From Sphingobacterium sp. UBA6711 (GTDB lineage Bacteria; Bacteroidota; Bacteroidia; Sphingobacteriales; Sphingobacteriaceae), in assembly GCA_002454415.1 (NCBI GenBank), contig DKIT01000167.1, positions 13,184 to 20,442 of the forward strand: 7,259 bases of DNA, given 5' to 3'. A program made the position numbers and the translations under genes. Shown one piece after another: positions 1-5,956 of the stretch (positions are counted from its first letter, which is position 1; every line of letters starts with the position of its first letter). Under the pieces are notes generated by a model. The model was not told the DNA's origin. It saw only the letters and a list, made by a program, of their open reading frames with translations, and made no database searches.

Positions 1-569
1 CAATTACAGCATTCAATCTAACCAAGTCAACTAAAAATGGCTTGCTCATCATTGTCCCTTTGATCGCATTCTCTGTTATCATCGGAGTCAATACACTAGC
101 AGGATTTGAAATGTCTCACCTATATTATTATGTGATCTGTATCATTCTCCAAATTATTGCTTTCTTTATAAGTAAAGAAAAACCTGCGCGTACATTGATT
201 ACTTTTGGTTTATTTGCCATCATCGCCATGTTAATCGGTCTATGCTCTTCGGGCACGGTCGCAATTTATGCTTTCTTGTCAGGCGGCTTAGCTTGTTCGA
301 TTATGTGGTCCTCGATCTTCAGCTTGTCAATTGTAGGACTAGGTAAGTATACGGCACAAGGCTCCGCTTTCCTTGTTATGATGATTTTGGGCGGCGGTGT
401 TCTTCCTCCAATTCAAGGAAAATTAGCCGATATCATCGGTATACATAACTCCTATATCCTTCCTTTAGTTGGATTCTGTTATATCGTTTTCTTTGCCATC
501 TTTGTCAAAGGAATATTAACTAAACAAGGGATCAATATAGACGAAATTGAAGCCGAAGGCGGACATTAA
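1..569 (+). CDS. Sugar MFS transporter, FHS/FucP-like family, C-terminal part (5' end outside window)
   Basis: The reading frame is open from base 3, so the gene starts upstream of the window and 188 residues are visible; the TTG at base 42 is an internal Leu codon. The visible part holds about five or six hydrophobic segments separated by short basic loops, as in the C-terminal half of a 12-helix MFS permease. The stretch GLGKYTAQGSAF followed by a Gly-rich GGG, PPIQG and LAD is the typical signature of the glucose/galactose/fucose:H+ symporter (FHS) family, which includes FucP, GluP and the GlcNAc transporter NagP. It would sit in the inner membrane and import a monosaccharide with protons. 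The hydrophilic tail ends EAEGGH. The GlcNAc-kinase-like gene 242 bases downstream suggests an amino sugar substrate, but this is inferred from context. A strong terminator separates the two genes, so they need not be cotranscribed. The family call is secure; the substrate is not. Confidence 0.88.
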   Translation, partial: ITAFNLTKSTKNGLLIIVPLIAFSVIIGVNTLAGFEMSHLYYYVICIILQIIAFFISKEKPARTLITFGLFAIIAMLIGLCSSGTVAIYAFLSGGLACSIMWSSIFSLSIVGLGKYTAQGSAFLVMMILGGGVLPPIQGKLADIIGIHNSYILPLVGFCYIVFFAIFVKGILTKQGINIDEIEAEGGH

Positions 570-585
570 TTCCCGCAACTAATTG

Positions 586-603
586 TAAATAGTACACTAT
601 TTA
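586..603. repeat. 18-bp perfect palindrome TAAATAGTACACTATTTA
   Basis: The arms 586-593 and 596-603 are exact reverse complements around AC. The palindrome lies between the transporter stop codon and its terminator. It could be a protein-binding site or a small RNA hairpin at the transcript end; its AT-richness makes chance a fair explanation. No known operator is recognised. Confidence 0.35.
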
Positions 604-624
604 AACAATATTATTACAGAGCAT

Positions 625-662
625 AAAAACTGGCTTAACAACACTGTTAAGCCAGTTTTTTT
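625..662. terminator. Rho-independent terminator after the sugar transporter
   Basis: A perfect 16-bp stem (625-640 with 645-660) encloses the 4-base loop ACAC. The left arm starts with an A-tract, and the right arm ends in a run of seven T (656-662), so it could work in both directions. It ends transcription of the transporter gene and insulates the downstream kinase gene. Confidence 0.92.
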
Positions 663-714
663 ATATTCCGTACCCTGCAACAAAATTTATTTTTTCAAAA
701 ATACTCGGATAAAT

Positions 715-746
715 TATGATATTTAAAATTAAAAAATGTATTTTCG
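715..746 (+). promoter_or_regulatory. Weak candidate promoter for the kinase gene
   Basis: TATTTTCG at 739-746 differs at one position from the Bacteroidota -7 consensus TAnnTTTG. TATG at 715-718 lies 20 bases upstream, at the expected distance for the -33 TTTG element, and also has one mismatch. A start site near 752 would leave an untranslated leader of about 60 bases. In DNA this AT-rich such matches arise easily, so support is weak. Confidence 0.22.
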
Positions 747-750
747 GGGA

Positions 751-770
751 ATTGATTAATGAATTGATTA
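751..770. repeat. Tandem ATTGATTA direct repeat before the kinase gene
   Basis: ATTGATTA occurs at 751-758 and again at 763-770, separated by ATGA, giving a 12-base period. It lies directly after the candidate promoter and 40 bases before the kinase start. The placement would suit an operator for a regulator that binds direct repeats. No regulator is encoded nearby and the motif is not one I recognise. Confidence 0.4.
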
Positions 771-810
771 CTCATTTTATAACGATAAACACAATTAAAA
801 CTACTCAATA

Positions 811-1671
811 ATGATAATCATTGCTGACGGGGGATCAACAAAAACAAACTGGTGTTTGTTAGACGATTCAAATAAAAAAATCTACTTCAACACTGAGGGA
901 TATAACCCTTATTTTGTTGATAGTGAATACATTGTAAACTCCCTAAAAAAAGGACTACCGCAAGATTTACCCTTCGAAAAAATCTCAGAAGTAAATTATT
1001 ACGGTGCTGGTGTCCACAACAAGGAAAAAGCTCAAATCGTAGTTGACGCCTTAAAACAAGTATTTACTACAGCTGAAGTTGAAGTAGGTCATGATCTTCT
1101 CGCTGCAGCGAGAGCATTATTGGGTTCTCAAGCTGGTTTTGCTGCAATCTTAGGTACCGGAACAAACTCATGCATCTACGATGGCAAAGAAATCACCTTA
1201 AACATTGATTCAGGTGCATATATCTTGGGCGACGAAGGATCTGGTAGTTACATCGGTAAAAAATTGCTTGCAGATTATGTACGTAATTTAATGCCTAAAG
1301 ACGTGAAAGAGGTATTCTGGAATACCTATAAAATGACAAAAGACGAAATTATGGATGCGGTCTATACGAAACCCATGCCAAATCGTTTCTGTGCAAGTTT
1401 TAGCAAATTTGTTTATGACAACAACGTCAATATCGAATATACACGCAATATCGTTGACGAAGCATTTGAAGCATTCTTCAGAAATTTAGTAAGCAAATAT
1501 CCTAACTACCAAAGCTATACTTTCAATTGTATTGGTTCAGTAGGCTATAATTTCAGAAATGTATTAGCTGAAAAAGCAGAGCAATACGGAATGAAAGTGG
1601 GTAAAATTTTACGTTCCCCAATCGACGATTTAGTTCAGTTTCACATTGACAGAGCTGCAACTGCAAAATAA
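811..1671 (+). CDS. N-acetylglucosamine kinase-like protein (BadF/BadG/BcrA/BcrD ATPase family)
   Basis: This 286-residue cytosolic protein belongs to the ASKHA (actin/hexokinase/Hsp70) fold and is predicted to phosphorylate a sugar, probably GlcNAc or a related amino sugar, with ATP. Phosphate-1 loop: DGGSTKTNW, residues 6-14. Sugar-binding and catalytic segment: HDLLAAARAL, residues 94-103, where D95 is the likely catalytic base. Phosphate-2 loop: LGTGTNS, 114-120, followed by GDEGSGSYIGKK, 140-151. The adenosine-site segment begins at IGSVGYNF, 241-248. Length is normal for the short Bacteroidota version of the family and all motifs are intact, so it should be active. ATG at 811 puts the first beta strand and P-loop at the extreme N-terminus, as in relatives. 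No Shine-Dalgarno sequence is visible, as expected for this phylum. The upstream FHS sugar transporter supports a sugar-uptake role, but family members also act in cell-wall recycling and the substrate cannot be read from sequence. Confidence 0.88.
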   Translation: MIIIADGGSTKTNWCLLDDSNKKIYFNTEGYNPYFVDSEYIVNSLKKGLPQDLPFEKISEVNYYGAGVHNKEKAQIVVDALKQVFTTAEVEVGHDLLAAARALLGSQAGFAAILGTGTNSCIYDGKEITLNIDSGAYILGDEGSGSYIGKKLLADYVRNLMPKDVKEVFWNTYKMTKDEIMDAVYTKPMPNRFCASFSKFVYDNNVNIEYTRNIVDEAFEAFFRNLVSKYPNYQSYTFNCIGSVGYNFRNVLAEKAEQYGMKVGKILRSPIDDLVQFHIDRAATAK

Positions 1672-1690
1672 AAAAGCATAATCTTAACAG

Positions 1691-1727
1691 AAAAAAGGGA
1701 GTCTAATTTGATTAGACTCCCTTTTTT
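1691..1727. terminator. Rho-independent terminator after the kinase gene
   Basis: A 17-bp perfect inverted repeat (1691-1707 with 1711-1727) begins with six A and ends with six T around a GGGAGTCTAAT core. The loop is 3 bases, or 5 if the closing pair stays open. It starts 20 bases after the kinase stop codon and is symmetrical enough to act in either direction. Confidence 0.92.
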
Positions 1728-2078
1728 GTTCCATTTGACATTCATCAGCCCCTCTTCCTAATTTTTTTCCGCCCGAAAAAAAAATCAATAAACAACTACG
1801 AATTCAGGCAATATTAATTTACAATAAACTAATTTATACCCTTTTACAAAATATTTTAATGATTTCATAACAGGAATTTCATTGATACAAAATAAAAGTA
1901 TCCTTTTTTTGTAAGAGAAGATTGGGATGAAACAATCATGGGCGCAGGTAAGGTAAGCTCAATACTGTAAAACAGACAGTTCATGATCGCTTCATTGCAG
2001 GCAAATTCGTCCAGGGAGTAAAGCTGACGAATTAATTAACAATTATCCGTAGAAGCATTAGAAGCGTCACGGAAGTAG
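1728..2078. other. Gene-free gap with a G+C-richer right half
   Basis: No ORF of credible length occurs on either strand. From about 1741 to 1920 the DNA is very AT-rich (about 26% G+C by hand count) with homopolymer runs. From about 1921 to 2078 it rises to about 41%, close to coding DNA here. The right part contains only short open stretches: plus-strand fragments around 1927-1956 and 1952-2035, and a minus-strand one of about 39 codons from an ATG near 1991. None has a recognisable product. The segment could be a long 5' leader of the downstream phosphoesterase gene, a small RNA, or a decayed gene. I see no convincing TAnnTTTG promoter and no known riboswitch. Confidence 0.4.
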
Positions 2079-2918
2079 ATGAAAAATAAATTTATTGCAA
2101 TGAAAAGAAGCCTTGATATACTTGTAATCTCAGACCTACACTTAGGTACTTATGGAAGTAGAGCAAAAGAACTGCTGCTTTATCTGGAATCCGTTTCGCC
2201 AAAAATACTGATCCTTAATGGAGATATTGTAGATATTTGGCAGTTCAAAAAAAGCTATTTCCCACAAGAGCATTTAAAAGTTATCAAGAAAATCATTGAC
2301 ATGAGTTCTTCCGGTACCGAAGTTCATTACATTACCGGCAATCATGACGAAATGTTACGTAAATTTACCGATCTAAAGCTCGGCAATATCAAATTAAGTA
2401 ACAAACTGCTCCTTTCCCTCAATAATCAAAAAGTCTGGATCTTTCACGGAGATGTATTTGATGCTTCTATTCATCACTCCAAATGGTTGGCCAAACTGGG
2501 TGGTTGGGGTTATGATAAGTTAATACAACTCAACAATATCATTAACTATTGCCTCGACAAGATGGGAAAAGAGAAATATTCGCTTTCAAAAAAGATAAAA
2601 AATTCTGTAAAAAAAGCGGTCAAGTATATCTCTGATTTTGAACACACGGCAACGGAACTGGCTATTGAAAATAATTACGATTTTGTTATCTGCGGCCATA
2701 TCCATCAGCCACAGATTAAGGAAGTAATTACACGCAAAGGAACCTGTACGTATATGAACTCAGGCGACTGGATCGAAAATCTGAGCAGCTTGGAATATAA
2801 AAATGGTGAATGGAAACTCTTCTATTTTGAGGAAAATAAGGAACAGATCCTCAAAAATAAAATTATTGATATACCACTCTTCAGTTTGGAAGATCTTAAA
2901 AGGATCGTCATATCCTAA
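2079..2918 (+). CDS. LpxH-like calcineurin-family metallophosphoesterase (UDP-2,3-diacylglucosamine diphosphatase family)
   Basis: This cytosolic or membrane-peripheral phosphoesterase of 279 residues has every metal-binding motif of the calcineurin-like fold: SDLHLG (18-23), NGDIVD (47-52), TGNHDE (86-91), FHGDVFD (122-128), CGHIHQP (205-211) and NSGDWIEN (227-234). The layout, with SKWLAKLGGWGYDKL after the HGD motif, is that of the Bacteroidota branch of the LpxH-like family. LpxH cleaves UDP-2,3-diacylglucosamine to lipid X plus UMP in lipid A synthesis. Whether this branch performs that exact step is an inference, as related enzymes have other phosphate-ester substrates. A second in-frame ATG at 2100 (MKRSLDI) places the first beta strand where I recall relatives starting and may be the true start; the first seven residues look dispensable. 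The gene follows the G+C-richer gap and converges on the UPF0173 gene across a shared terminator. No Shine-Dalgarno sequence precedes either start. Confidence 0.86.
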   Translation: MKNKFIAMKRSLDILVISDLHLGTYGSRAKELLLYLESVSPKILILNGDIVDIWQFKKSYFPQEHLKVIKKIIDMSSSGTEVHYITGNHDEMLRKFTDLKLGNIKLSNKLLLSLNNQKVWIFHGDVFDASIHHSKWLAKLGGWGYDKLIQLNNIINYCLDKMGKEKYSLSKKIKNSVKKAVKYISDFEHTATELAIENNYDFVICGHIHQPQIKEVITRKGTCTYMNSGDWIENLSSLEYKNGEWKLFYFEENKEQILKNKIIDIPLFSLEDLKRIVIS

Positions 2919-2962
2919 GATCATTGATATTAAGTAAACTAATCGATAAGAATAGAAAAAGA

Positions 2963-2989
2963 AAAAGCCGAGTTTATTGCTCGGCTTTT
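2963..2989. terminator. Bidirectional terminator between convergent genes
   Basis: A 10-bp stem (2963-2972 with 2980-2989) has AAAAGCCGAG paired with CTCGGCTTTT around a 7-base loop. T-runs follow on both strands: TTTT then TA on the plus strand, and an A-tract around 2956-2966 that reads as T on the minus strand. It lies between the stop codons of the LpxH-like gene (2918) and the UPF0173 gene (2996), so it can serve both. Confidence 0.9.
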
Positions 2990-2995
2990 ATATTT

Positions 2996-3679
2996 TTAAA
3001 GGTCAAATGTCTCGCCAATATTAGGCAATGACAATGAAATATCTTCATTCTGGAACTTATCCAGTGCCTTTTGTTTGTCGATCGTGATGGGAGGAAAAGA
3101 GTCGTAATGAATACCGACAACGCGAGCACAATTTACAAAGCCCGCCGCTTTGACAGCATCATCCACATCCATGGTGTAATGTCCGCCGATCGGTAAAAAA
3201 GCCCAATCCAGCTTCATATCCGCCAATAACTTCATTTCCATTGTCAAGGCAGTATCGCCTGCAAAATAGATCTTTTTTCCTTGCACATTAAACACAAAGC
3301 CAACTGGAAAACCTCCATATTGACCATCTGGGGTGCTATTCGTATGCGCTGCATACACCATCTTGACAGAACCAAATGGCAAGTGTACAGTACCTCCCAA
3401 ATTGAATTCGATGACTTTATCTTCCGGAACTCCCTGCCTTCTCACCCATGCCGCTGTTTCGACGATGGATAAAACCGTAGCTTGACTATTTTTTTGTATC
3501 ACCGCCATATCTGCCACATGATCCTGATGGCCATGACTCAAAAAAATATAATCTGGTTTAATTGAATTCACATCAATTTCCTTTGCTAAAGGATTATAAG
3601 AAACAAATGGATCGACAAGAACTTTCGTGCCATCAAAATCAAATTCCACACAGGACTGTCCGTAATAAGTTGCTTTCAT
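2996..3679 (-). CDS. UPF0173-type metal-dependent hydrolase (metallo-beta-lactamase fold)
   Basis: The 227-residue soluble protein has the metallo-beta-lactamase fold in the compact UPF0173 form. The HxHxDH metal motif is SHGHQDHVAD at 48-57 (H49, H51, D53, H54). Further metal ligands fit H112 in AAHTNS, D142 in AGDTAL and H191 in GIHYDSF. GGHYTMD at 165-171 is characteristic of the subgroup, and GQSCVEFDFDG at 7-17 forms the opening beta hairpin. Length matches the family and no signal peptide is present. The family's physiological substrate is unknown; a phosphoester, lactone or thioester substrate is possible, and genome annotations usually say only metal-dependent hydrolase. The gene lies 10 bases downstream of ybaB on the same strand, so the two almost certainly share a transcript. 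An association in function is not established. Confidence 0.9.
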   Translation of the reverse strand: MKATYYGQSCVEFDFDGTKVLVDPFVSYNPLAKEIDVNSIKPDYIFLSHGHQDHVADMAVIQKNSQATVLSIVETAAWVRRQGVPEDKVIEFNLGGTVHLPFGSVKMVYAAHTNSTPDGQYGGFPVGFVFNVQGKKIYFAGDTALTMEMKLLADMKLDWAFLPIGGHYTMDVDDAVKAAGFVNCARVVGIHYDSFPPITIDKQKALDKFQNEDISLSLPNIGETFDL

Positions 3680-3689
3680 TATATTTTTT

Positions 3690-3995
3690 CTATTGATTAA
3701 ACAATCCGCCTAGGCCACCTAACATATCCTTACTTGCTGCCTGCATTTCGGCTTGACTAATATTTTCGGCCTGCGCTATTGCCTTATTCAAGGCAACGAC
3801 AAGTAATTCTTCCAACTCTTCCTTATCTGCATTGGATAAAAAAACAGGATCTATGGCAATCTCTTTTATCTCCTTGTTCGCCGTAGCTACCACCCGGATC
3901 AAGCCACCTTCTGCTTCTCCAGATACCGATATCGAATCTAACCTCTTTTTGATTTCCTCTGCTTTTTGTTGTGCTTGAAATAATTTGTCGAACAT
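3690..3995 (-). CDS. ybaB: YbaB/EbfC family nucleoid-associated protein
   Basis: The 101-residue protein matches YbaB/EbfC in size and layout. An N-terminal amphipathic helix (MFDKLFQAQQKAEEIKKRLD, 1-20) is followed by strands around VSGEAEGGLIRVVATANKEI, 24-43, with the typical turn G-E-A-x-G-G. IKEIAIDPVFL comes next, then a long acidic helix (57-88) and a Gly/Met-rich tail, DMLGGLGGLFNQ. YbaB-family proteins form dimers that bind DNA and act in nucleoid organisation; in many bacteria the gene sits beside dnaX-recR. Here that neighbourhood is absent and the gene leads a two-gene unit with the UPF0173 hydrolase. ATG at 3995 (minus strand) gives the family's standard N-terminus, and no Shine-Dalgarno sequence is visible. 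It diverges from the gene starting at 4095, with 99 bases between the start codons. Confidence 0.92.
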   Translation of the reverse strand: MFDKLFQAQQKAEEIKKRLDSISVSGEAEGGLIRVVATANKEIKEIAIDPVFLSNADKEELEELLVVALNKAIAQAENISQAEMQAASKDMLGGLGGLFNQ

Positions 3996-4036
3996 ATATA
4001 TAACATTTATTTTATGCCAATTTACAAAAATCCCCC

Positions 4037-4068
4037 CATACCTACTATTGCTAATTTACTTTCGTCAA
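4037..4068 (-). promoter_or_regulatory. Candidate promoter for ybaB-UPF0173 operon
   Basis: Read on the minus strand, TTG (4068-4066) is followed after 21 bases by TAGGTATG (4044-4037). This matches the Bacteroidota pattern TTG ... TAnnTTTG with one mismatch in the -7 box. Transcription would begin near 4031 and leave a leader of about 35 bases before the ybaB ATG. Spacing and position are right; the match is imperfect. Confidence 0.35.
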
Positions 4069-4090
4069 TGCTTCTCTTTTTGTATTTTTG
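4060..4090 (+). promoter_or_regulatory. Candidate promoter abutting the 4095 start codon
   Basis: TATTTTTG at 4083-4090 is a perfect TAnnTTTG box. TTTC at 4060-4063, 19 bases upstream, is a one-mismatch -33 element. The initiation point expected from this box falls within a few bases of the ATG at 4095, so the transcript would be leaderless or nearly so. The -33 element lies only a few bases from that of the divergent ybaB promoter. Confidence 0.45.
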
Positions 4091-4094
4091 CTGC

Positions 4095-4721
4095 ATGCAA
4101 AGCAATCAAGAAAAATTAGTTACCTCTATCTTGGAACAGTTGGATCGAAACGCGTCAGCCATTCCATCGGAAACTTATCATAACTTAATTTCAGAAAGTC
4201 CAGAACTCGTCGATATCGAAGATATCATTGCATACATCAAAAGCTTTGGAAATCACCTAAATGCTGCAGATAAAATAGCAGAACTGGTTGAAAAAATTGA
4301 AGACGAAACGAGTATCCTGATTCATAAACTTAAGTTTATCTCGGCTACCGATCGACCAAAAGTACTGGTACTTGATCAAATAAATCCATTGAAAATCAAC
4401 GATTCAGCCTATCTACAGGAATCTATCAGAATTGCAGGTGGAATTCCAACAGCATTTGAAAATGAAGCGGATAAAATCATTATCATCAGCAGCGGAGACC
4501 ATACCTTTACAACGATTCCACAGCTATTGAACATTCCTTCCCTGGCCTCTTCAAAAGCAATTGAACTCGATCAGATATTTATTATGACGAATAGTCAATT
4601 TGCACATATTCCGGGCTATAATTACCTATCCGAACTTGAATCACTGGCAGAAATACTCCAACCCAAATATTTTGTCTATGGACACGAGGGAAAAGATTGG
4701 CTCCAATTTCAACTACATTAG
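4095..4721 (+). CDS. Cytosolic protein resembling the C-terminal part of BtuF/FecB-type substrate-binding proteins
   Basis: The 208-residue product lacks a signal peptide. Residues 39-75 (VDIEDIIAYIKSFG onward) resemble the long backbone helix of helical-backbone metal-receptor proteins such as BtuF, FhuD and TroA. Residues 88-208 resemble their C-terminal lobe: RPKVLVLDQINP at 88-99, an AGGIPTAF segment at 114-121, ADKIIIISSGD at 125-135, a PGYNYLSELESLAEIL segment at 173-188, and the ending QPKYFVYGHEGKDWLQF. The N-terminal lobe, which in the family starts with RIVSL and carries half the ligand site, is missing or replaced by about 38 unrecognised residues. Homologues are normally periplasmic lipoproteins that hand corrinoids, haem or siderophores to ABC importers; no importer genes are near. 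I chose ATG 4095 over 4014 because a perfect TAnnTTTG box lies at 4083-4090 and the 27 residues gained by the longer start look non-coding. Function unknown. Confidence 0.6.
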   Translation: MQSNQEKLVTSILEQLDRNASAIPSETYHNLISESPELVDIEDIIAYIKSFGNHLNAADKIAELVEKIEDETSILIHKLKFISATDRPKVLVLDQINPLKINDSAYLQESIRIAGGIPTAFENEADKIIIISSGDHTFTTIPQLLNIPSLASSKAIELDQIFIMTNSQFAHIPGYNYLSELESLAEILQPKYFVYGHEGKDWLQFQLH

Positions 4722-4762
4722 AACGTTTTTGAGCAGTCCCAAAATGGGTACCAAAACAACAC

Positions 4763-4800
4763 TAAAAAGCGGCTTTAATCAAAAATAAAGCCGCTTTTTA
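4763..4800. terminator. Bidirectional terminator between convergent genes
   Basis: A perfect 15-bp inverted repeat (4763-4777 with 4786-4800) has an AAAAAGCGGC/GCCGCTTTTT core and an 8-base A-rich loop. The A-tract and T-tract on its two flanks make it effective for both the gene ending at 4721 and the minus-strand gene ending at 4818. Confidence 0.92.
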
Positions 4801-4817
4801 AATATTAGCAGATTGAT

Positions 4818-5783
4818 CTAATGATATCTTTTACGCAACACGGCATATAGTTTTTCCACTGTATGAGGTTTCTCCGCCCACTTATTTTTTATTGCGTAAT
4901 TGGTTTGCAAAAAAGCATCCGCTTCCGCGTAACTTGTAAATCTATTCAATAATTCAACAGCCTCACTATAAGCTAAACTATAGCCATTGAACAGATCTTT
5001 GATAAATAAAAGTTTATCATTTAAACTTATTCCGGCTTTAATATCTGTAAGTTTATCTGTACTTCCAGACTGACTCACTTGATAAACCCGATTTTGAACA
5101 CCAGCTTGCTTTTGCTGCGAAATAATTTCGTTAAGCGTTAGCGGTCTAGCTGGTACCTCCTCGACAACAGTATTGATTTCCTCTTGAATAACGACTTCTC
5201 GAGGCTGCTCGATAACTACTTCTTTCTGCTCTTCAATAACCTCCGTCACCACAAGCGTAGGTTCCTCATCTTGTTCAATCGCTGCAGTGTGCGCTGGCGT
5301 GATTGATTCGGGTTCCGAAAAATCAGCATTGTCTGTTAGAATGGGCTCCTCAGCTGTATTGATTACTTCCTCATCTTCCACAACATCTTCGCTTTCAGAT
5401 TTCACTTCCTCTTCCGATACCGCATTGGCGTCTGCCGCTCTCACTTCCTTCGGCGAAGCAGCTTCCGCGGTCAATGTATCTGATTCAGTGACCGACTGAG
5501 CAGATGTTCTTATCGCAGAAGGCGGTGTAAAATAATCGTTAAATGCAATCTTTTTACTCGCTAATGCAGCGGAGTTTAATGTGTTTTGAGACGGTTCTTC
5601 TTTGAGCACTATATTGGCTTTAAGCAAGGTTATGTAAGCAGCTACAGACTGTCCTTTGGCTTCCAAGAGCAGCAATTCGCTAATTTCAGGCAGCTTTTGC
5701 TGTTCCGATAATGTCAAGTATTGTGCGTTTAAATCCTGTAGTAAGTCTCCTATCTTATTAAAAATTTCCTCTTTAGTACCCAT
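4818..5783 (-). CDS. Hypothetical protein with acidic linker and conserved Bacteroidota C-terminal domain
   Basis: I cannot name this 321-residue protein. Residues 1-62 are helical, with a leucine-rich stretch (ISELLLLEAKG). Residues 63-210 form a disordered linker packed with Glu, Asp, Val, Ala, Ser and Thr, including Glu/Val-rich stretches from 170 to 210, and carry a strong net negative charge. Residues 214-226 (PLTLNEIISQQKQ) and 245-321 form a compact C-terminal domain with SLNDKLLFIKDLFNG at 253-267, a helix ending LLNRFTSYAEADAFL and a basic tail LRKRYH. I recall this C-terminal arrangement in many uncharacterised Bacteroidota proteins with variable acidic linkers. No signal peptide or membrane helix is seen, so it is probably cytosolic. 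ATG at 5783 (MGTKEEIF) is the only sensible start. It diverges from thymidine kinase, and nothing nearby points to a role. Confidence 0.75.
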   Translation of the reverse strand: MGTKEEIFNKIGDLLQDLNAQYLTLSEQQKLPEISELLLLEAKGQSVAAYITLLKANIVLKEEPSQNTLNSAALASKKIAFNDYFTPPSAIRTSAQSVTESDTLTAEAASPKEVRAADANAVSEEEVKSESEDVVEDEEVINTAEEPILTDNADFSEPESITPAHTAAIEQDEEPTLVVTEVIEEQKEVVIEQPREVVIQEEINTVVEEVPARPLTLNEIISQQKQAGVQNRVYQVSQSGSTDKLTDIKAGISLNDKLLFIKDLFNGYSLAYSEAVELLNRFTSYAEADAFLQTNYAIKNKWAEKPHTVEKLYAVLRKRYH

Positions 5784-5896
5784 ATTTGCTCTTTGAAATC
5801 ACCTATTAATCGTTTATAACATCTTCCTATTCAATTCACTCAAAAGTGGAAAACTCAATCCTTTGATTTATAAATAATTGAATTTACATTCACTTT

Positions 5897-5926
5897 TTTG
5901 CTACTCAAATTTAATATTTAATTCTG
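5897..5926 (+). promoter_or_regulatory. Candidate promoter for thymidine kinase gene
   Basis: TTTG at 5897-5900 ends a T-run and is followed after 18 bases by TAATTCTG (5919-5926), one mismatch from TAnnTTTG. Transcription would start near 5932, giving a leader of about 85 bases that contains the AGGAGGT sequence at 5957. Support is moderate because spacing is slightly short and the -7 box imperfect. Confidence 0.33.
5906..5913 (-). promoter_or_regulatory. Candidate -7 box for the 4818-5783 gene
   Basis: Read on the minus strand this is TAAATTTG, a perfect TAnnTTTG match, 122 bases upstream of the ATG at 5783. The nearest good -33 candidate (TTTG at 5943-5940) is 26 bases away, several too many, and nothing better lies at 19-21 bases. 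It overlaps the candidate plus-strand thymidine kinase promoter. Confidence 0.3.
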
Positions 5927-5956
5927 ATATTAGCATCGTCAAAAACAGAATATAAT

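Noticed and set aside
570..810. Search for tRNA, riboswitch or insertion-sequence ends in the intergenic regions
   Set aside because: No tRNA cloverleaf, known riboswitch core, transposase fragment or terminal inverted repeat with target duplication was found here or in the other gaps; the inverted repeats present are explained as terminators or short AT-rich palindromes.
1873..1993. Minus-strand frame of about 39 codons starting near 1991 in the gap before the LpxH-like gene
   Set aside because: It has no recognisable product, runs into AT-rich homopolymer DNA and lacks a convincing promoter; the open frame is within chance expectation.
3281..3472. 63-codon plus-strand ORF inside the UPF0173 gene
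   Set aside because: It is antisense to a well-supported conserved gene and its product has no recognisable features.
4014..4094. Upstream ATG at 4014 extending the binding-protein-like gene by 27 residues
   Set aside because: The added residues (many Pro, Leu, Phe and Cys) look non-coding, start 18 bases from the divergent ybaB start codon, and overlap a perfect TAnnTTTG promoter box. They could mimic a hydrophobic signal segment but lack an n-region and cleavage site of normal form.
4600..4788. 62-codon ORF overlapping the end of the binding-protein-like gene, including an MGTK segment at 4745
   Set aside because: It runs into the terminator hairpin at 4763-4800. The resemblance of ATGGGTACC here to the start of the 4818-5783 gene is limited to a few bases and looks coincidental.
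5287..5499. 70-codon plus-strand Ser/Ala/Thr-rich ORF
   Set aside because: It is the antisense shadow of the acidic linker of the 4818-5783 gene; its composition is explained by complementing Glu/Asp/Ser codons.
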